This document shows, piece by piece, positions 7,619 through 17,103 of a stretch of 64,000 bases of DNA. The stretch covers positions 1 to 64,000 of the forward strand of contig URQS01000011.1 in the NCBI GenBank assembly GCA_900550035.1. The letters run 5' to 3'. The notes under the pieces are model-generated. The model was not told the DNA's origin. It searched no databases and saw only the letters and a list, made by a program, of their open reading frames with translations. Within the stretch, counting starts at the first letter, position 1. Each line of letters begins with the position of its first letter. This DNA comes from an uncultured Prevotella sp. (lineage in GTDB: Bacteria; Bacteroidota; Bacteroidia; Bacteroidales; Bacteroidaceae). Position numbers and translations under genes: made by a program.

Positions 7619-8680
7619 ATGAAATTATCAATAGCTGTACTTCCCGGCGACGGTATCGGACCCGAGATTATGACCGAAGGTGTGAAGGTAATGAAGGTTG
7701 TGGCTGAAAAGTTCGGCCATGAGTTCAGTTTTAAGGAGGCCATCTGTGGCGCTCATGCCATTGACGAAGTGGGCGACCCCTTCCCTGAGGAAACCTTCCA
7801 GACCTGTCTGAATGCCGATGCTGTGCTCTTTGCAGCTGTAGGCGACCCACGTTTCGATAACGATCCTACTGCCAAGGTACGCCCCGAGCAGGGACTCCTG
7901 GCTATGCGCAAGAAGCTTGGACTCTTTGCCAATGTGCGTCCTGTAGCTACTTTCGACTGCCTTCTGCACAAGTCGCCCCTTAAGGACGAACTGCTCAAGG
8001 GTGCCGACTTTGTTGTAATACGTGAACTTACCGGCGGTATGTATTTCGGCGAGAAGTATCAGGACAACGACAAGGCTTACGATACCGACATCTACACTCG
8101 CCCCGAGATAGAGCGCATCCTTAAGGTTGCCTTCGAGTTTGCCATGAAGCGCAACAAGCACCTTACCGTAGTAGACAAGGCCAACGTGCTGGCTTCGTCA
8201 CGTCTGTGGCGCCAGATTGCCAAGGAGATGGAACCGCAGTATCCTGAGGTGAATACCGACTATATGTTTATCGACAACGCATCGATGCGCGTTCTTACCG
8301 AGCCAAGATTCTTCGACGTTATCGTTACAGAGAATACATTTGGCGACATACTTACCGACGAGACCTCTTGTATCACTGGTTCGATGGGATTGCAGCCGTC
8401 AAGTTCGCTTGGCGAGCACACTCCGTTGTTCGAGCCTGTACACGGTTCATGGCCGCAGGCCGCAGGCAAGAACCTTGCCAACCCAGTAGCACAGATTCTT
8501 TCGGCAGCCATGCTTCTTGAACATTTCGGACTGAATGAGGAAGGTGCGCTTGTACGTAAGGCTGTTGACGCTTCGCTCGATGCCAACGTACGTACTCCTG
8601 AGATTCAGGTTGAGGGTGGCGCACAGTACGGTACGGCTGAGGTAGGTCAGTGGATTGCCGACTATATAGCTAAAGCTTAA
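7619..8680 (+). CDS. leuB: 3-isopropylmalate dehydrogenase
   Basis: NAD-dependent oxidative decarboxylation of 3-isopropylmalate, the third leucine step. It has 353 aa, the usual length. The beginning LPGDGIGPEI, the substrate-binding RELTGGMYFGE and the ENTFGDILTDE metal-binding block (near 237-247) are all present. It starts 24 nt after the preceding synthase, with a weak purine-rich stretch (aaaggat) before the ATG. It completes the pathway gene set in this operon. Confidence 0.96.
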   Translation: MKLSIAVLPGDGIGPEIMTEGVKVMKVVAEKFGHEFSFKEAICGAHAIDEVGDPFPEETFQTCLNADAVLFAAVGDPRFDNDPTAKVRPEQGLLAMRKKLGLFANVRPVATFDCLLHKSPLKDELLKGADFVVIRELTGGMYFGEKYQDNDKAYDTDIYTRPEIERILKVAFEFAMKRNKHLTVVDKANVLASSRLWRQIAKEMEPQYPEVNTDYMFIDNASMRVLTEPRFFDVIVTENTFGDILTDETSCITGSMGLQPSSSLGEHTPLFEPVHGSWPQAAGKNLANPVAQILSAAMLLEHFGLNEEGALVRKAVDASLDANVRTPEIQVEGGAQYGTAEVGQWIADYIAKA

Positions 8681-8684
8681 CTTT

Positions 8685-9359
8685 ATGAAGACCTTAATAC
8701 TTGTTCTGGCATTAATGGCGCTTAATGCAAACACTATGTTTGCACAGACAAGGCAGCAGCTTCGCGACAGCTTGTCGGCAGCTTCTGAGGCATTGTCGTT
8801 CCATCCCGATTCCTTAAACTTGCGTTTGAGGAAAGCATCGTGGAACGTGCAGCTTGAGGAATGGCAGTATGCCCGTGATGAGTACGATTATGTCTTGCGA
8901 CGTGATCCGAACAATCTGGCTGCTCTGTTCTATCGCGCCTTTGTCAACGAACAGCAGAAACGCTACAAGTTTGCCCGTCTTGACTACGAGCATCTGTTGA
9001 GTCTTGTGCCGGGCAACTTTGAGGCCACACTCGGATTGGCTTTGCTTAATCAGAAAGACAGTCACTATACTGAGGCTTTGGACATGATAAACCTATTGGT
9101 GACTCAGCATCCCGACAGCGCTGTGGCGTATGCCGCACGTGGCGGAATGGAAGTGGAGCGCAAGATGTACGGTCCTGCCGAGTACGATTATAGCAAGGCA
9201 ATAGAACTGAAACCGCTCAATACCGACTTCAGGCTCAATCGTGCCAATGTGCGTATATTGATGAAACGCAAAAAGGAGGCACGTGAAGATCTGGACGAAA
9301 TGGTAAAACTTGGAGTTCCAAGAGCCAACCTTATTGAATGGTATAGAAAGTGTAAGTAA
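8685..9359 (+). CDS. Exported TPR-repeat protein
   Basis: A 224-aa protein with a cleavable signal peptide (about residues 1-20, ending FAQ) followed by helical tetratricopeptide repeats: EWQYARDEYDYVLRRDPNN, RYKFARLDYEHLLSLVPGN, then two or three weaker units including YGPAEYDYSKAIELKPLN. Such proteins are protein-interaction scaffolds in the periplasm. The start is 4 nt after the leuB stop, so it shares the operon although no metabolic link is evident. Specific partner unknown. Confidence 0.75.
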   Translation: MKTLILVLALMALNANTMFAQTRQQLRDSLSAASEALSFHPDSLNLRLRKASWNVQLEEWQYARDEYDYVLRRDPNNLAALFYRAFVNEQQKRYKFARLDYEHLLSLVPGNFEATLGLALLNQKDSHYTEALDMINLLVTQHPDSAVAYAARGGMEVERKMYGPAEYDYSKAIELKPLNTDFRLNRANVRILMKRKKEAREDLDEMVKLGVPRANLIEWYRKCK

Positions 9360-9387
9360 ATAGAAAAGAAAACAATAAATAGAATAT

Positions 9388-9523
9388 GGGTCAAAATAGA
9401 AGTTAGAGGAAGTTTGGGCTTTGCCCGTAGTTAACAGAAGTTAGCGGACATATGTCTGTTAACTTCCATCTATCGTAGATGGATTAACTTCTTCTTAAAT
9501 TCCTATAACTCCTATTTTGACCC
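9388..9523. repeat. Nested palindromic (REP-like) element between convergent genes
   Basis: The ends gggtcaaaatag (9388-9399) and ctattttgaccc (9512-9523) are perfect inverted repeats, and the adjacent 20 nt also pair imperfectly. Inside lie three further hairpins: gggctttgccc, gttaacaga/tctgttaac and ccatct/agatgg. The element fills the gap between the TPR gene and hemW and would fold into a branched cruciform or RNA. It probably acts as a bidirectional transcript end. Confidence 0.7.
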
Positions 9524-9533
9524 TCTTCGTGGC

Positions 9534-10670
9534 TTATATTTTTATTAAGTCTCCCATTACCATGTCGCTTACAAACAATCCCTCACGTGTCAGTTTCAGA
9601 TGATTGTCGGCATGCTTTAGCAATCCGTTATTGATGTGAATACCGGCACATTGCAGGGCGTATTGTCGTAATGCGGGGCTGATAGAGTCGAGATCCATAC
9701 CGTCTGACGTGCGCAAGGCGGTAGTTACAAGGTCGTTGTAGTGGGTGGTCTCGTCAATCGTCTCGCTCTCAGAAGGAAGCGTTCCGTTGTTGACGGCTTT
9801 GATATACTGGCGTATGTCGGCTATGTTCCAGCTGCGTGTGCTTATGTTGTAGGAGTGGGCTGAGGCTCCGATACCGAGATATGGCACATTATGCCAATAG
9901 CTGCTGTTGTGTACAGAACGATAGCCAGGCTTTGCAAAGTTGCTTATCTCGTAATGCTCATAGCCGGCAGTTTCGAGCGTATCCATAAGATATTTATACA
10001 TGGATAATGACGCTTCGTCGTCAATCTGGGCTATCTTGCCTTCGCTCATCATACGATACAGAGGCGTGCCCTCCTCATACATAAGACTGTAAGCGGAAAT
10101 ATGTGTGGGCGAAAGACTGATGGCTGTCTGCACGTCAGCAGCCCATTCGTCGAGCGTCTGTTTGGGAAATCCGAACATAAGGTCGATGCTTATATTCTCA
10201 ATGCCAGCTTCTTTTATGATTCTAACGGCATCAATCGCTTGCGACGATGTGTGTCGACGATGAAGAAACTGCAATCGCGAGTCGTCGAAAGTCTGAATGC
10301 CCATGCTTATACGGTTGATGCCGAATGAGTGCAAACGGCCAACAAACTCAGGCGTGATGTCGTCGGGATTGACTTCGATGGTCACTTCGCGCGGATTGCC
10401 GGGGAAACATTCAGATACGGAATTGAGAATGTCCTGAATGTCGGAAAGTGGGAGAGTGGAAGGAGTTCCGCCCCCAATGTATATCGTGTTTACCGAATTG
10501 GGACTGTCAATACTGCCCAATCCGTTGAATTCGGAGCGACGCAAGTGCATTTCCTTTATCAAGGTCGCAGCATAATCGTGTTGCAATCCGAACAAAGTGG
10601 AGCTATAGAAGCCGCAATAGATGCAACGGCTCTTGCAAAAAGGTATGTGGATGTATATTCCAGTTTTCAT
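9534..10670 (-). CDS. hemW: Radical SAM protein, HemW-like (coproporphyrinogen III oxidase family)
   Basis: 378 aa. The radical-SAM cysteines are in CKSRCIYC (C12, C16, C19), followed by GGGTPSTL near residue 68 and the family block FGINRISMGIQTFDDSRL. The length and the C-terminal HemN-like domain fit HemW, a heme chaperone often misnamed as the oxidase; it binds heme and a [4Fe-4S] cluster. True HemN normally has a longer N-terminus that is absent here. Monocistronic, with its own promoter and a shared palindromic end. Confidence 0.88.
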   Translation of the reverse strand: MKTGIYIHIPFCKSRCIYCGFYSSTLFGLQHDYAATLIKEMHLRRSEFNGLGSIDSPNSVNTIYIGGGTPSTLPLSDIQDILNSVSECFPGNPREVTIEVNPDDITPEFVGRLHSFGINRISMGIQTFDDSRLQFLHRRHTSSQAIDAVRIIKEAGIENISIDLMFGFPKQTLDEWAADVQTAISLSPTHISAYSLMYEEGTPLYRMMSEGKIAQIDDEASLSMYKYLMDTLETAGYEHYEISNFAKPGYRSVHNSSYWHNVPYLGIGASAHSYNISTRSWNIADIRQYIKAVNNGTLPSESETIDETTHYNDLVTTALRTSDGMDLDSISPALRQYALQCAGIHINNGLLKHADNHLKLTREGLFVSDMVMGDLIKI

Positions 10671-10719
10671 TTGCCTATATAATAATGTGTAAAAGGTGAC
10701 ATTGTGTCTTAAGAGAATG

Positions 10720-10727
10720 CAAAAGTA
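10720..10727 (-). promoter_or_regulatory. hemW promoter -7 box
   Basis: TACTTTTG on the minus strand, about 50 nt before the hemW start, matches TAnnTTTG. Confidence 0.55.
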
Positions 10728-10802
10728 CTAATAAGTGAAAAAAAAACATCTCTTTTCTTGTTTTTCTTTTGGTTTCTATTCTTATTTTTATAACTTAGTA
10801 GT

Positions 10803-10830
10803 CGGATAAACCCCGCCCCAAGTTTGTCCG
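10803..10830 (+). promoter_or_regulatory. 5'-UTR hairpin with C-rich loop before the EF-G2 gene
   Basis: cggataaac (10803-10811) pairs with gtttgtccg (10822-10830) around a loop of cccgccccaa. It lies 40 nt before the ATG in a leader of probable length 70 nt or more. No T run follows, so it is not a simple terminator; it may affect translation or mRNA stability. Confidence 0.45.
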
Positions 10831-10869
10831 CCATGAACAATTTACATTAACCATTTAAAACCTGAAGAT

Positions 10870-13029
10870 ATGAGGGTCTATCAAACAAATGAAATCAAGA
10901 ACATTGCCCTTTTAGGCAGTGCGGGTAGCGGCAAGACCACTCTTGCCGAGTCTATGATTTTCGGTAGTGGTATCATCAAACGCCGTGGTACAGTGGAGGC
11001 AAAGAACACGGTAAGTGACTACTTCCCAGTTGAGCATGAATATGGTTATTCTGTATTCCCGACAGTTTTCCATGTAGAGTGGAACAACAAAAAGCTTAAT
11101 ATTATTGACTGCCCGGGTTCTGACGACTTCATTGGTGGTGCAATCACAGCTTTGAACGTTACCGATCAGGCTGTTATTCTTATTAACGGACAGTATGGTC
11201 CGGAGGTTGGCACACAGAACAATTTCCGATATACAGAGAAATTGCATAAGCCAGTAATCTTCCTTGTCAATCAACTCGATTCGGACAAGTGCGACTTTGA
11301 CAACATCATCAACAATATGAAGGCCATCTATGGCTCAAAGTGCGTACAGATTCAGTATCCGGTTAGTACAGGCAGCAATTTCGGAGCCATCGTTGACGTG
11401 CTTCTTATGAAGATGTACACATGGGGTCCGGAAGGTGGCATGCCTACAATCGTAGACATTCCCGAAGGTGAGAAGGAGAAGGCTATGGAGCTTCACAAGA
11501 CTCTTGTGGAGGCAGCTGCCGAGAACGACGAGACTCTTATGGAGAAATTCTTTGAGGAAGAAGCTCTCTCTGAAGATGAACTTCGTGAGGGTATCCGCAA
11601 GGGACTTGTAACACGTTCAATCTTCCCCGTATTCTGTGTATGTGCGGGCAAGGATATGGGCGTTCGCCGACTGATGGAATTCCTTGGCAATGTGGTTCCG
11701 TTTGTTAGCGAAATGCCGAAATTACACAATACACGAGGCGAGGAAATCACCCCTGATACCAATGGCCCGGAATCTGTTTACTTCTTCAAGACCGGTCTGG
11801 AACCGCATATCGGCGAAGTAAGCTACTTCAAAGTGATGAGCGGTAAGATTAAGGCAGGCGATGACCTGACTAATGCTGACCGCGGATCGAAGGAACGTAT
11901 CGGACAGATATATGTATGTGCTGGCGCAAACCGTATTCCAGTAGACGAGCTCGTTGCCGGTGATATTGGTTGCACAGTAAAGCTGAAAGACGTTAAGACA
12001 GGAAACACCCTCAATGGTAAGGATTGCGAGTGGAAGTTTGACTTCATCAAGTATCCTAACCCCAAATTCTCACGTGCAATCAAGGCCGAGAATACCGCCG
12101 ATACAGAAAAACTTATGGCTGCGCTTCTGCGTATGCATCAGGAAGACCCGACATGGCTCGTTGAACAGAGCAAGGAATTGCGTCAGACTATTGTACGCGG
12201 ACAGGGTGAGTTCCACCTCCGCACATTGAAGTGGCGTCTTGAGAACAACGAGAAGCTGAACGTTAAGTTTGAGCCTACTCGCATTCCTTATCGTGAGACC
12301 ATCACTAAGATGGCACGTGCCGAGTATCGTCATAAGAAGCAGTCGGGTGGTGCTGGTCAGTTTGGTGAAGTACATCTCATCATTGAGCCGTATGCTGAAG
12401 GAATGCCAGATCCGACATCTTACAAGATTAACGGTCAGGAGTTCAAGATCAACATCAAGGGTCGTGAGGAGGTAAATCTTGAATGGGGCGGTAAGCTCGT
12501 ATTTATCAACTCTGTTGTAGGTGGTGCTATTGACGCACGCTTCATGCCTGCAATATTGAAGGGCATCATGGACCGTATGGAGCACGGACCTCTTACCGGT
12601 AGCTATGCACGCGACGTGAGAGTGATTGTATACGACGGCAAGATGCACCCGGTGGATTCTAACGAATTGTCGTTCATGCTTGCTGCACGCAATGCTTTCT
12701 CTGCTGCGTTTAAGGAGGCAGGTCCGAAGATTCTTGAGCCTATCTACGACCTCGAGGTATATGTACCGGCCGATTATATGGGCGATGTAATGAGTGACCT
12801 GCAGGGACGCAGAGCTCTTATTATGGGTATGGATAGCGAGGCTGGATACCAGAAGCTTCAGGCTAAGATTCCATTGAAGGAACTGAGCAACTATTCTATC
12901 TCATTGAGCAGCCTCACAGGCGGACGTGCTTCGTTCACCACAAAGTTCGCAAGTTACGAGCTTGTACCGAACGATCTGCAGCAGAAGCTTATTGATGAGC
13001 ACGCTGCTGAGACTGCTGATGAAGAATAA
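10870..13029 (+). CDS. Elongation factor G paralogue, EF-G2 type
   Basis: A 719-aa protein with all EF-G domains: the GTPase-like domain (1-280), domain II, then III, IV and V (PIYDLEVYVPADYMGDVMSDL). The G motifs are altered: G1 is GSAGSGKTT (16-24), G3 is DCPGS (80-84) with serine where EF-G has the catalytic histidine, and G4 is NQLD (134-137) instead of NKxD. These match the EF-G2 paralogue of Bacteroides, reported in B. thetaiotaomicron to support translation without GTP hydrolysis and to be needed during carbon limitation and gut colonisation. Monocistronic, with a long leader and a strong terminator. Confidence 0.9.
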   Translation: MRVYQTNEIKNIALLGSAGSGKTTLAESMIFGSGIIKRRGTVEAKNTVSDYFPVEHEYGYSVFPTVFHVEWNNKKLNIIDCPGSDDFIGGAITALNVTDQAVILINGQYGPEVGTQNNFRYTEKLHKPVIFLVNQLDSDKCDFDNIINNMKAIYGSKCVQIQYPVSTGSNFGAIVDVLLMKMYTWGPEGGMPTIVDIPEGEKEKAMELHKTLVEAAAENDETLMEKFFEEEALSEDELREGIRKGLVTRSIFPVFCVCAGKDMGVRRLMEFLGNVVPFVSEMPKLHNTRGEEITPDTNGPESVYFFKTGLEPHIGEVSYFKVMSGKIKAGDDLTNADRGSKERIGQIYVCAGANRIPVDELVAGDIGCTVKLKDVKTGNTLNGKDCEWKFDFIKYPNPKFSRAIKAENTADTEKLMAALLRMHQEDPTWLVEQSKELRQTIVRGQGEFHLRTLKWRLENNEKLNVKFEPTRIPYRETITKMARAEYRHKKQSGGAGQFGEVHLIIEPYAEGMPDPTSYKINGQEFKINIKGREEVNLEWGGKLVFINSVVGGAIDARFMPAILKGIMDRMEHGPLTGSYARDVRVIVYDGKMHPVDSNELSFMLAARNAFSAAFKEAGPKILEPIYDLEVYVPADYMGDVMSDLQGRRALIMGMDSEAGYQKLQAKIPLKELSNYSISLSSLTGGRASFTTKFASYELVPNDLQQKLIDEHAAETADEE

Positions 13030-13080
13030 CGAGAGAGAATTATATGGAGTATTCCATAATATAAAGAATCTCGAATTAAT

Positions 13081-13137
13081 AAAAAGGGTAAGGCTGTTTG
13101 TTGACGTTTGAGCATTGACAACAGTCTTACTCTTTTT
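13081..13137 (+). terminator. Terminator after the EF-G2 gene
   Basis: An 18-nt arm aaaaagggtaaggctgtt at 13081-13098 pairs with aacagtcttactcttttt at 13119-13137, ending in a T run. Confidence 0.85.
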
Positions 13138-13178
13138 GTATTGTAATGTGAAAGCGCAATTTAAAATAATTTAATTTC

Positions 13179-13209
13179 TTTGTGTTGTCTTCTTTTTCCT
13201 GTAACTTTG
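13179..13209 (+). promoter_or_regulatory. Promoter of the GH25 gene
   Basis: TTTG (13179-13182), 19 nt, TAACTTTG (13202-13209). The proximity to the ATG at 13215 shows that an upstream in-frame GTG at 13182 cannot be the start and implies a very short leader. Confidence 0.75.
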
Positions 13210-13214
13210 CAATT

Positions 13215-13925
13215 ATGAATATAAATATTTGCAAATACATAATAACGTTGGTCTGCTTGTTGGGTTGGGTTAGCGTTTCTGCTCAAGATCATAATGTACA
13301 GTGTGAAGATACGTGTTCGCATGTTCACGGAATAGATTTAAGCCATTATCAAGGCGAAGTGTTTTGGGAGGCAATAGGTGATAATTCAAAGATGGCCTAT
13401 GTGTATCTTAAAGCAACAGAAGGTGGCGACCGTATTGACGATAAGTACGAACAGAATATAAAACTGGCGCATAAATATGGACTGAAAGTAGGTTCCTATC
13501 ATTTCTTCCGTCCTAAAACACCGCTTAAGCTACAGCTTGAGAACTTTATGGCTCAATGTCGTCCGTCGCAGCAGGACTTGATACCTATGATTGATGTTGA
13601 GACAAAACAAGGACTGTCTAACGATGCTTTCCGCGATTCGTTGATGACTTTTCTGACAATGGTGGAGGAAGCTTATCATCAGAAACCGTTGGTTTATACC
13701 GGTACCAACTTCTATAATAAATATATGTCGGGACTCATGAACAGTTATAAGCTTATGATAGCCCAGTATTCTTCGAACGAGCCTGTGTTGAACGACGGCA
13801 ACGACTATATGCTGTGGCAGTATACGGGTAAGGGACATATTGACGGCATACGCGGATATGTTGACAAGAGTCGTTTTATGGGACGCCATGGGTTGCGAGA
13901 AATTCGATTTCTGCATCATAGGTAG
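13215..13925 (+). CDS. Secreted GH25 lysozyme
   Basis: About 236 aa, cleaving the N-acetylmuramic acid to N-acetylglucosamine bond in peptidoglycan. The start is set by the promoter overlapping all upstream starts. A signal peptide spans about residues 1-24 (ending SVSAQ). The GH25 barrel begins with HGIDLSHYQG; the catalytic DxE pair lies in IPMIDVETKQG and the closing strand in DYMLWQYTGKG. Such enzymes in Bacteroidetes act in wall turnover or against other bacteria. No immunity partner is adjacent. Confidence 0.85.
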   Translation: MNINICKYIITLVCLLGWVSVSAQDHNVQCEDTCSHVHGIDLSHYQGEVFWEAIGDNSKMAYVYLKATEGGDRIDDKYEQNIKLAHKYGLKVGSYHFFRPKTPLKLQLENFMAQCRPSQQDLIPMIDVETKQGLSNDAFRDSLMTFLTMVEEAYHQKPLVYTGTNFYNKYMSGLMNSYKLMIAQYSSNEPVLNDGNDYMLWQYTGKGHIDGIRGYVDKSRFMGRHGLREIRFLHHR

Positions 13926-13992
13926 TCTTATTTTTACTTTTAGTTTTGTATGATAATCTTAAATACGAAAATATCAAATTAATTTTCTTGTA

Positions 13993-15140
13993 ATGGCAAT
14001 AATAAAATGTCCGGAGTGTAATCATGATATCAGTGATAAGGCTCCTGTGTGTCCTTCGTGTGGAGTGCCTATTGCTGGCCATATTGTAAAATGTCCAGTT
14101 TGTGGTAAAGTGTATTTTTCAAATTTATCTGAATGTCCACAATGTCATAATAAGACAGGAATGGCAGAAACAACTGATGCAAGTCAGAATTTAGTCGATG
14201 TGTCAGATACTAATGTTCCATTAAATGGTTCGGAAAATAAGGAGGAGTCATCAGTTAAATCTATCAATGTACATAAAAATAACCGCATTGTAATAATGGT
14301 GGTTGTGGTTGTAGCATTATTAGTCTGTGGCATATGTTATGCTTTCTACCATAACTCACAGTCGGATAAGGAGCAGCAGGCTTATGAAATGGCTATGTCG
14401 AGTCAGGATGCAGATGTATTGCAAAACTATCTTGCCATGTATCCAAATGCTCCTCAAGAACATGTTGACTCAATACAGTCGCATCTTGACATGCTTAAAG
14501 CCGTTGATCGCGACTGGACTAACGCCGTAGTGAGCGGATCGAAGGCGTCATTGAGCGTTATATCGCTGAACATCCTAATTCGCCTTTTAAGAATGTTGCT
14601 CAGCATATGATTGATTCTATTGATTGGTCGGTTGCAAAAACAGCAGGTAGTGTAGAGGCTTTAGAAACTTACATTGAGAGTCATCCTGATGGAGATTATA
14701 TTGAGGATGCTAATGACGCAATAAAGAATCTCAATTCAACGACGGTGCAACCGGAGGACAAACTGTTGGTAAGCAGTGTATTCAATGGCTTCTTCCAAAG
14801 TCTGAATGTTCGTGACGAGGAAGCTCTTATGAGCTCAACAAGTCCGTTGATGACACAATTCCTCGGAAAGAGCAATGCTACACGCAGTGATGTTGTCACT
14901 TTCATGCACAAGATATATAAGAGTGGTGTCAGCTCAATGAAGTGGCAGTCGATGGACGATTATTCTATAGCTAAGAAAGATGTTGGTAGTCAGAAATTAG
15001 AATATACAGTTGCCTTCTCGGCTAAGCAGACTGTGACACATGAAGACGGAAGTGTCGAAGATTCACAATACCGTGTAAATGCCAAAGTTAGTCCCGAAGG
15101 GCTGATTTCTGAATTTAATATGGTAAAGATACTTGAATAA
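13993..15140 (+). pseudogene. Zinc-ribbon membrane protein, split by a one-base frameshift
   Basis: The first 205 codons encode two zinc ribbons (CPECNHDISDKAPVCPSC; CPVCGKVYFSNLSECPQC), a linker, one membrane segment (about residues 98-116) and a helical domain. Near 14550 the frame shifts: the other frame reads ERYIAEHPNSPFKNVAQHMI and continues to the stop at 15140 with a repeat of that unit and a C-terminal NTF2-like domain. Restoring one T in gcgtcattgagcg joins both parts into about 382 aa. Either sequencing error or a recent mutation. Probably anchored in the inner membrane with a periplasmic C-terminus; role unknown. Confidence 0.75.
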
Positions 15141-15171
15141 ATATTTGCAGCGAAAAAATCGCTGCAAATAT
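15141..15171. terminator. Perfect 13-bp hairpin after the zinc-ribbon gene
   Basis: atatttgcagcga, a five-A loop, then its exact complement. No T run follows the stem, but its position directly after the stop at 15140 suggests a transcript end. Confidence 0.6.
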
Positions 15172-15194
15172 GTCTGCAATTCATTTTTTATAGT

Positions 15195-15202
15195 TAACTT
15201 TG
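15195..15202 (+). promoter_or_regulatory. Phosphohexomutase promoter -7 box
   Basis: TAACTTTG matching TAnnTTTG, about 50 nt before the ATG. The -33 box is weak. Confidence 0.55.
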
Positions 15203-15251
15203 TCGTTGACGTAAATAGAATTAATTTTAAACGTTAACATATAAATTTATT

Positions 15252-17003
15252 ATGGAAAATAACCAGGAACTAATAGCCCAGTGTGAGGCGAGAGCCAAGC
15301 AGTGGCTTACGCCGGCATTCGACGAGGACACCCGTAAAGAGGTACAGGCTATGTTGGATTCAGAAGACAAGTCAGCCCTTATTGATGCATTCTATCAGAA
15401 TCTGGAATTTGGAACAGGCGGTTTGCGCGGCACAATGGGTGTCGGTACCAACCGTATGAATAAGTATATAGTAGGTATGGCTACACAGGGCTTTGCCAAC
15501 TACATCCTCAAGGCTTTCCCTGGTGAGGAAAACCTCTCTGTTGTTGTAGGTCATGACTGCCGCAACAATTCACGTCTCTTTGCCGAGACTGTAGCAGCTA
15601 TCTTCTCTGCCAACGGCATCAAGGCTTACTTGTTTGAGAGCCTTCGTCCGACACCTGAGATTTCATTCGCTATACGTGAGTTGGGAGCTAAGGCAGGTGT
15701 GAATGTTACAGCATCGCACAATCCTAAGGAATACAATGGCTACAAGGCTTACTGGAGTGACGGCGCTCAGGTGCTTGCTCCGCACGATACCGGCATCATC
15801 GATGAGGTGAACAAGGTAGGTATCGACGACGTTAAGTTTGAGGCTAACTGGGATAACATCAAGATTATCGGTGGCGAGATGGACTACGACTATATGGAGG
15901 CTGTTCACTCGGCTATGATTGATCAGGACGTTATCAACCGTCAGAAGGATTTGAACATCGTTTATACTCCTATGCACGGAACAGGTCGTGTTATAGTACC
16001 GCTCTGCTTGCGTTCTTGGGGATTCCAGAACATCAACGTTGTACCTGAGCAGATGGTAATCGATGGCAACTTCCCGACAGTTGTTTCGCCTAACCCAGAG
16101 AATGCTGAGGCTATGACTCTCGGTATGAAGCTTGGCACAAAGCTTAATGCAGACCTCGTGGTAGCTACCGACCCTGATGCCGACCGTCTTGCTATTGTAT
16201 GTCGTGACGACAAGGGCGAGTGGGTTATCATCAACGGTAACCAGACTGCTATGATGTTCTGCTACTACATCATCGAGAACAAGAAGAAGCTTGGCAAACT
16301 CAAGCCTACAGACTTCCTCGTTAAGACAATCGTTACAACTGAGGTAATTGCTGAGATTGCAAAGAAGAACAACGTAGAACTGCGCGACTGCTACACAGGC
16401 TTCAAGTGGATTGCACGTGAGATTGCTATCTCAGAGGGTAAGCAGCAGTATATCGGTGGCGGTGAGGAGAGCTTCGGCTTCTTGCCTTATGACAAGGTTC
16501 GTGATAAGGATGCTCCTGCTTCTATCTGCCTTATCTGCGAGATTGCAGCTTGGGCTAAGGACCAGGGCAAGACTCTTTACGACCTGCTCATGCAGATTTA
16601 TGCTGACTATGGATTCTCTAAGGAGTTCACCGTTAACGTAGTACGTCTGGGCAAGACTGGTGCTGACGAAATCAAGCAGATGATGGCTGACTTCCGTGCT
16701 AATCCTCCTAAGGAGCTCGGTGGTAGCAAGATCTGCCTCTGGAAGGATTATCAGACCTTGACAGCTACACGTGAGGACGGTTCGGTAGAGAAGCTTGATA
16801 TGCCTACTACAAGCAACGTACTGCAGTGGTTCTGCACAGACGGTACTAAGGTGAGCGTTCGCCCATCAGGTACTGAGCCTAAGATTAAGTTCTATATTGA
16901 GGTGAAGGATCCTTCGTTCAAGTGTGCCGGATGCTATCAGCGTTGCACGAAGGCTGCTGAGGAGAAGATTGAGGCTATCAAGAAGAGCCTTAACCTCGAA
17001 TAA
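15252..17003 (+). CDS. Phospho-sugar mutase (phosphoglucomutase/phosphomannomutase family)
   Basis: 583 aa, the longer PgcA/Pgm2-like form of the alpha-D-phosphohexomutases, interconverting hexose 1- and 6-phosphates for glycogen and envelope sugar synthesis. The four active-site loops are visible: catalytic phosphoserine loop TASHNPKEYNG (near 154), metal loop DPDADR (near 307), sugar-binding GGGEESFG (near 402) and phosphate-binding RPSGTEPKIKF (near 537). Sugar specificity cannot be read from these motifs. Own promoter and terminator, monocistronic. Confidence 0.9.
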   Translation: MENNQELIAQCEARAKQWLTPAFDEDTRKEVQAMLDSEDKSALIDAFYQNLEFGTGGLRGTMGVGTNRMNKYIVGMATQGFANYILKAFPGEENLSVVVGHDCRNNSRLFAETVAAIFSANGIKAYLFESLRPTPEISFAIRELGAKAGVNVTASHNPKEYNGYKAYWSDGAQVLAPHDTGIIDEVNKVGIDDVKFEANWDNIKIIGGEMDYDYMEAVHSAMIDQDVINRQKDLNIVYTPMHGTGRVIVPLCLRSWGFQNINVVPEQMVIDGNFPTVVSPNPENAEAMTLGMKLGTKLNADLVVATDPDADRLAIVCRDDKGEWVIINGNQTAMMFCYYIIENKKKLGKLKPTDFLVKTIVTTEVIAEIAKKNNVELRDCYTGFKWIAREIAISEGKQQYIGGGEESFGFLPYDKVRDKDAPASICLICEIAAWAKDQGKTLYDLLMQIYADYGFSKEFTVNVVRLGKTGADEIKQMMADFRANPPKELGGSKICLWKDYQTLTATREDGSVEKLDMPTTSNVLQWFCTDGTKVSVRPSGTEPKIKFYIEVKDPSFKCAGCYQRCTKAAEEKIEAIKKSLNLE

Positions 17004-17043
17004 TCGGTCTTTGCTCAAATAAGATAATTAGATAAAATAATGT

Positions 17044-17086
17044 GGGAGACTTCGGCTAAAAGTATTTTGGCCTTAGTCTCCCTTTT
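17044..17086 (+). terminator. Terminator after the phosphohexomutase gene
   Basis: Outer stem gggagact/agtctccc plus inner ggctaaaa/ttttggcc, followed by a short T run. Confidence 0.7.
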
Positions 17087-17103
17087 GGTTTTTAGGAAAA
17101 TAG

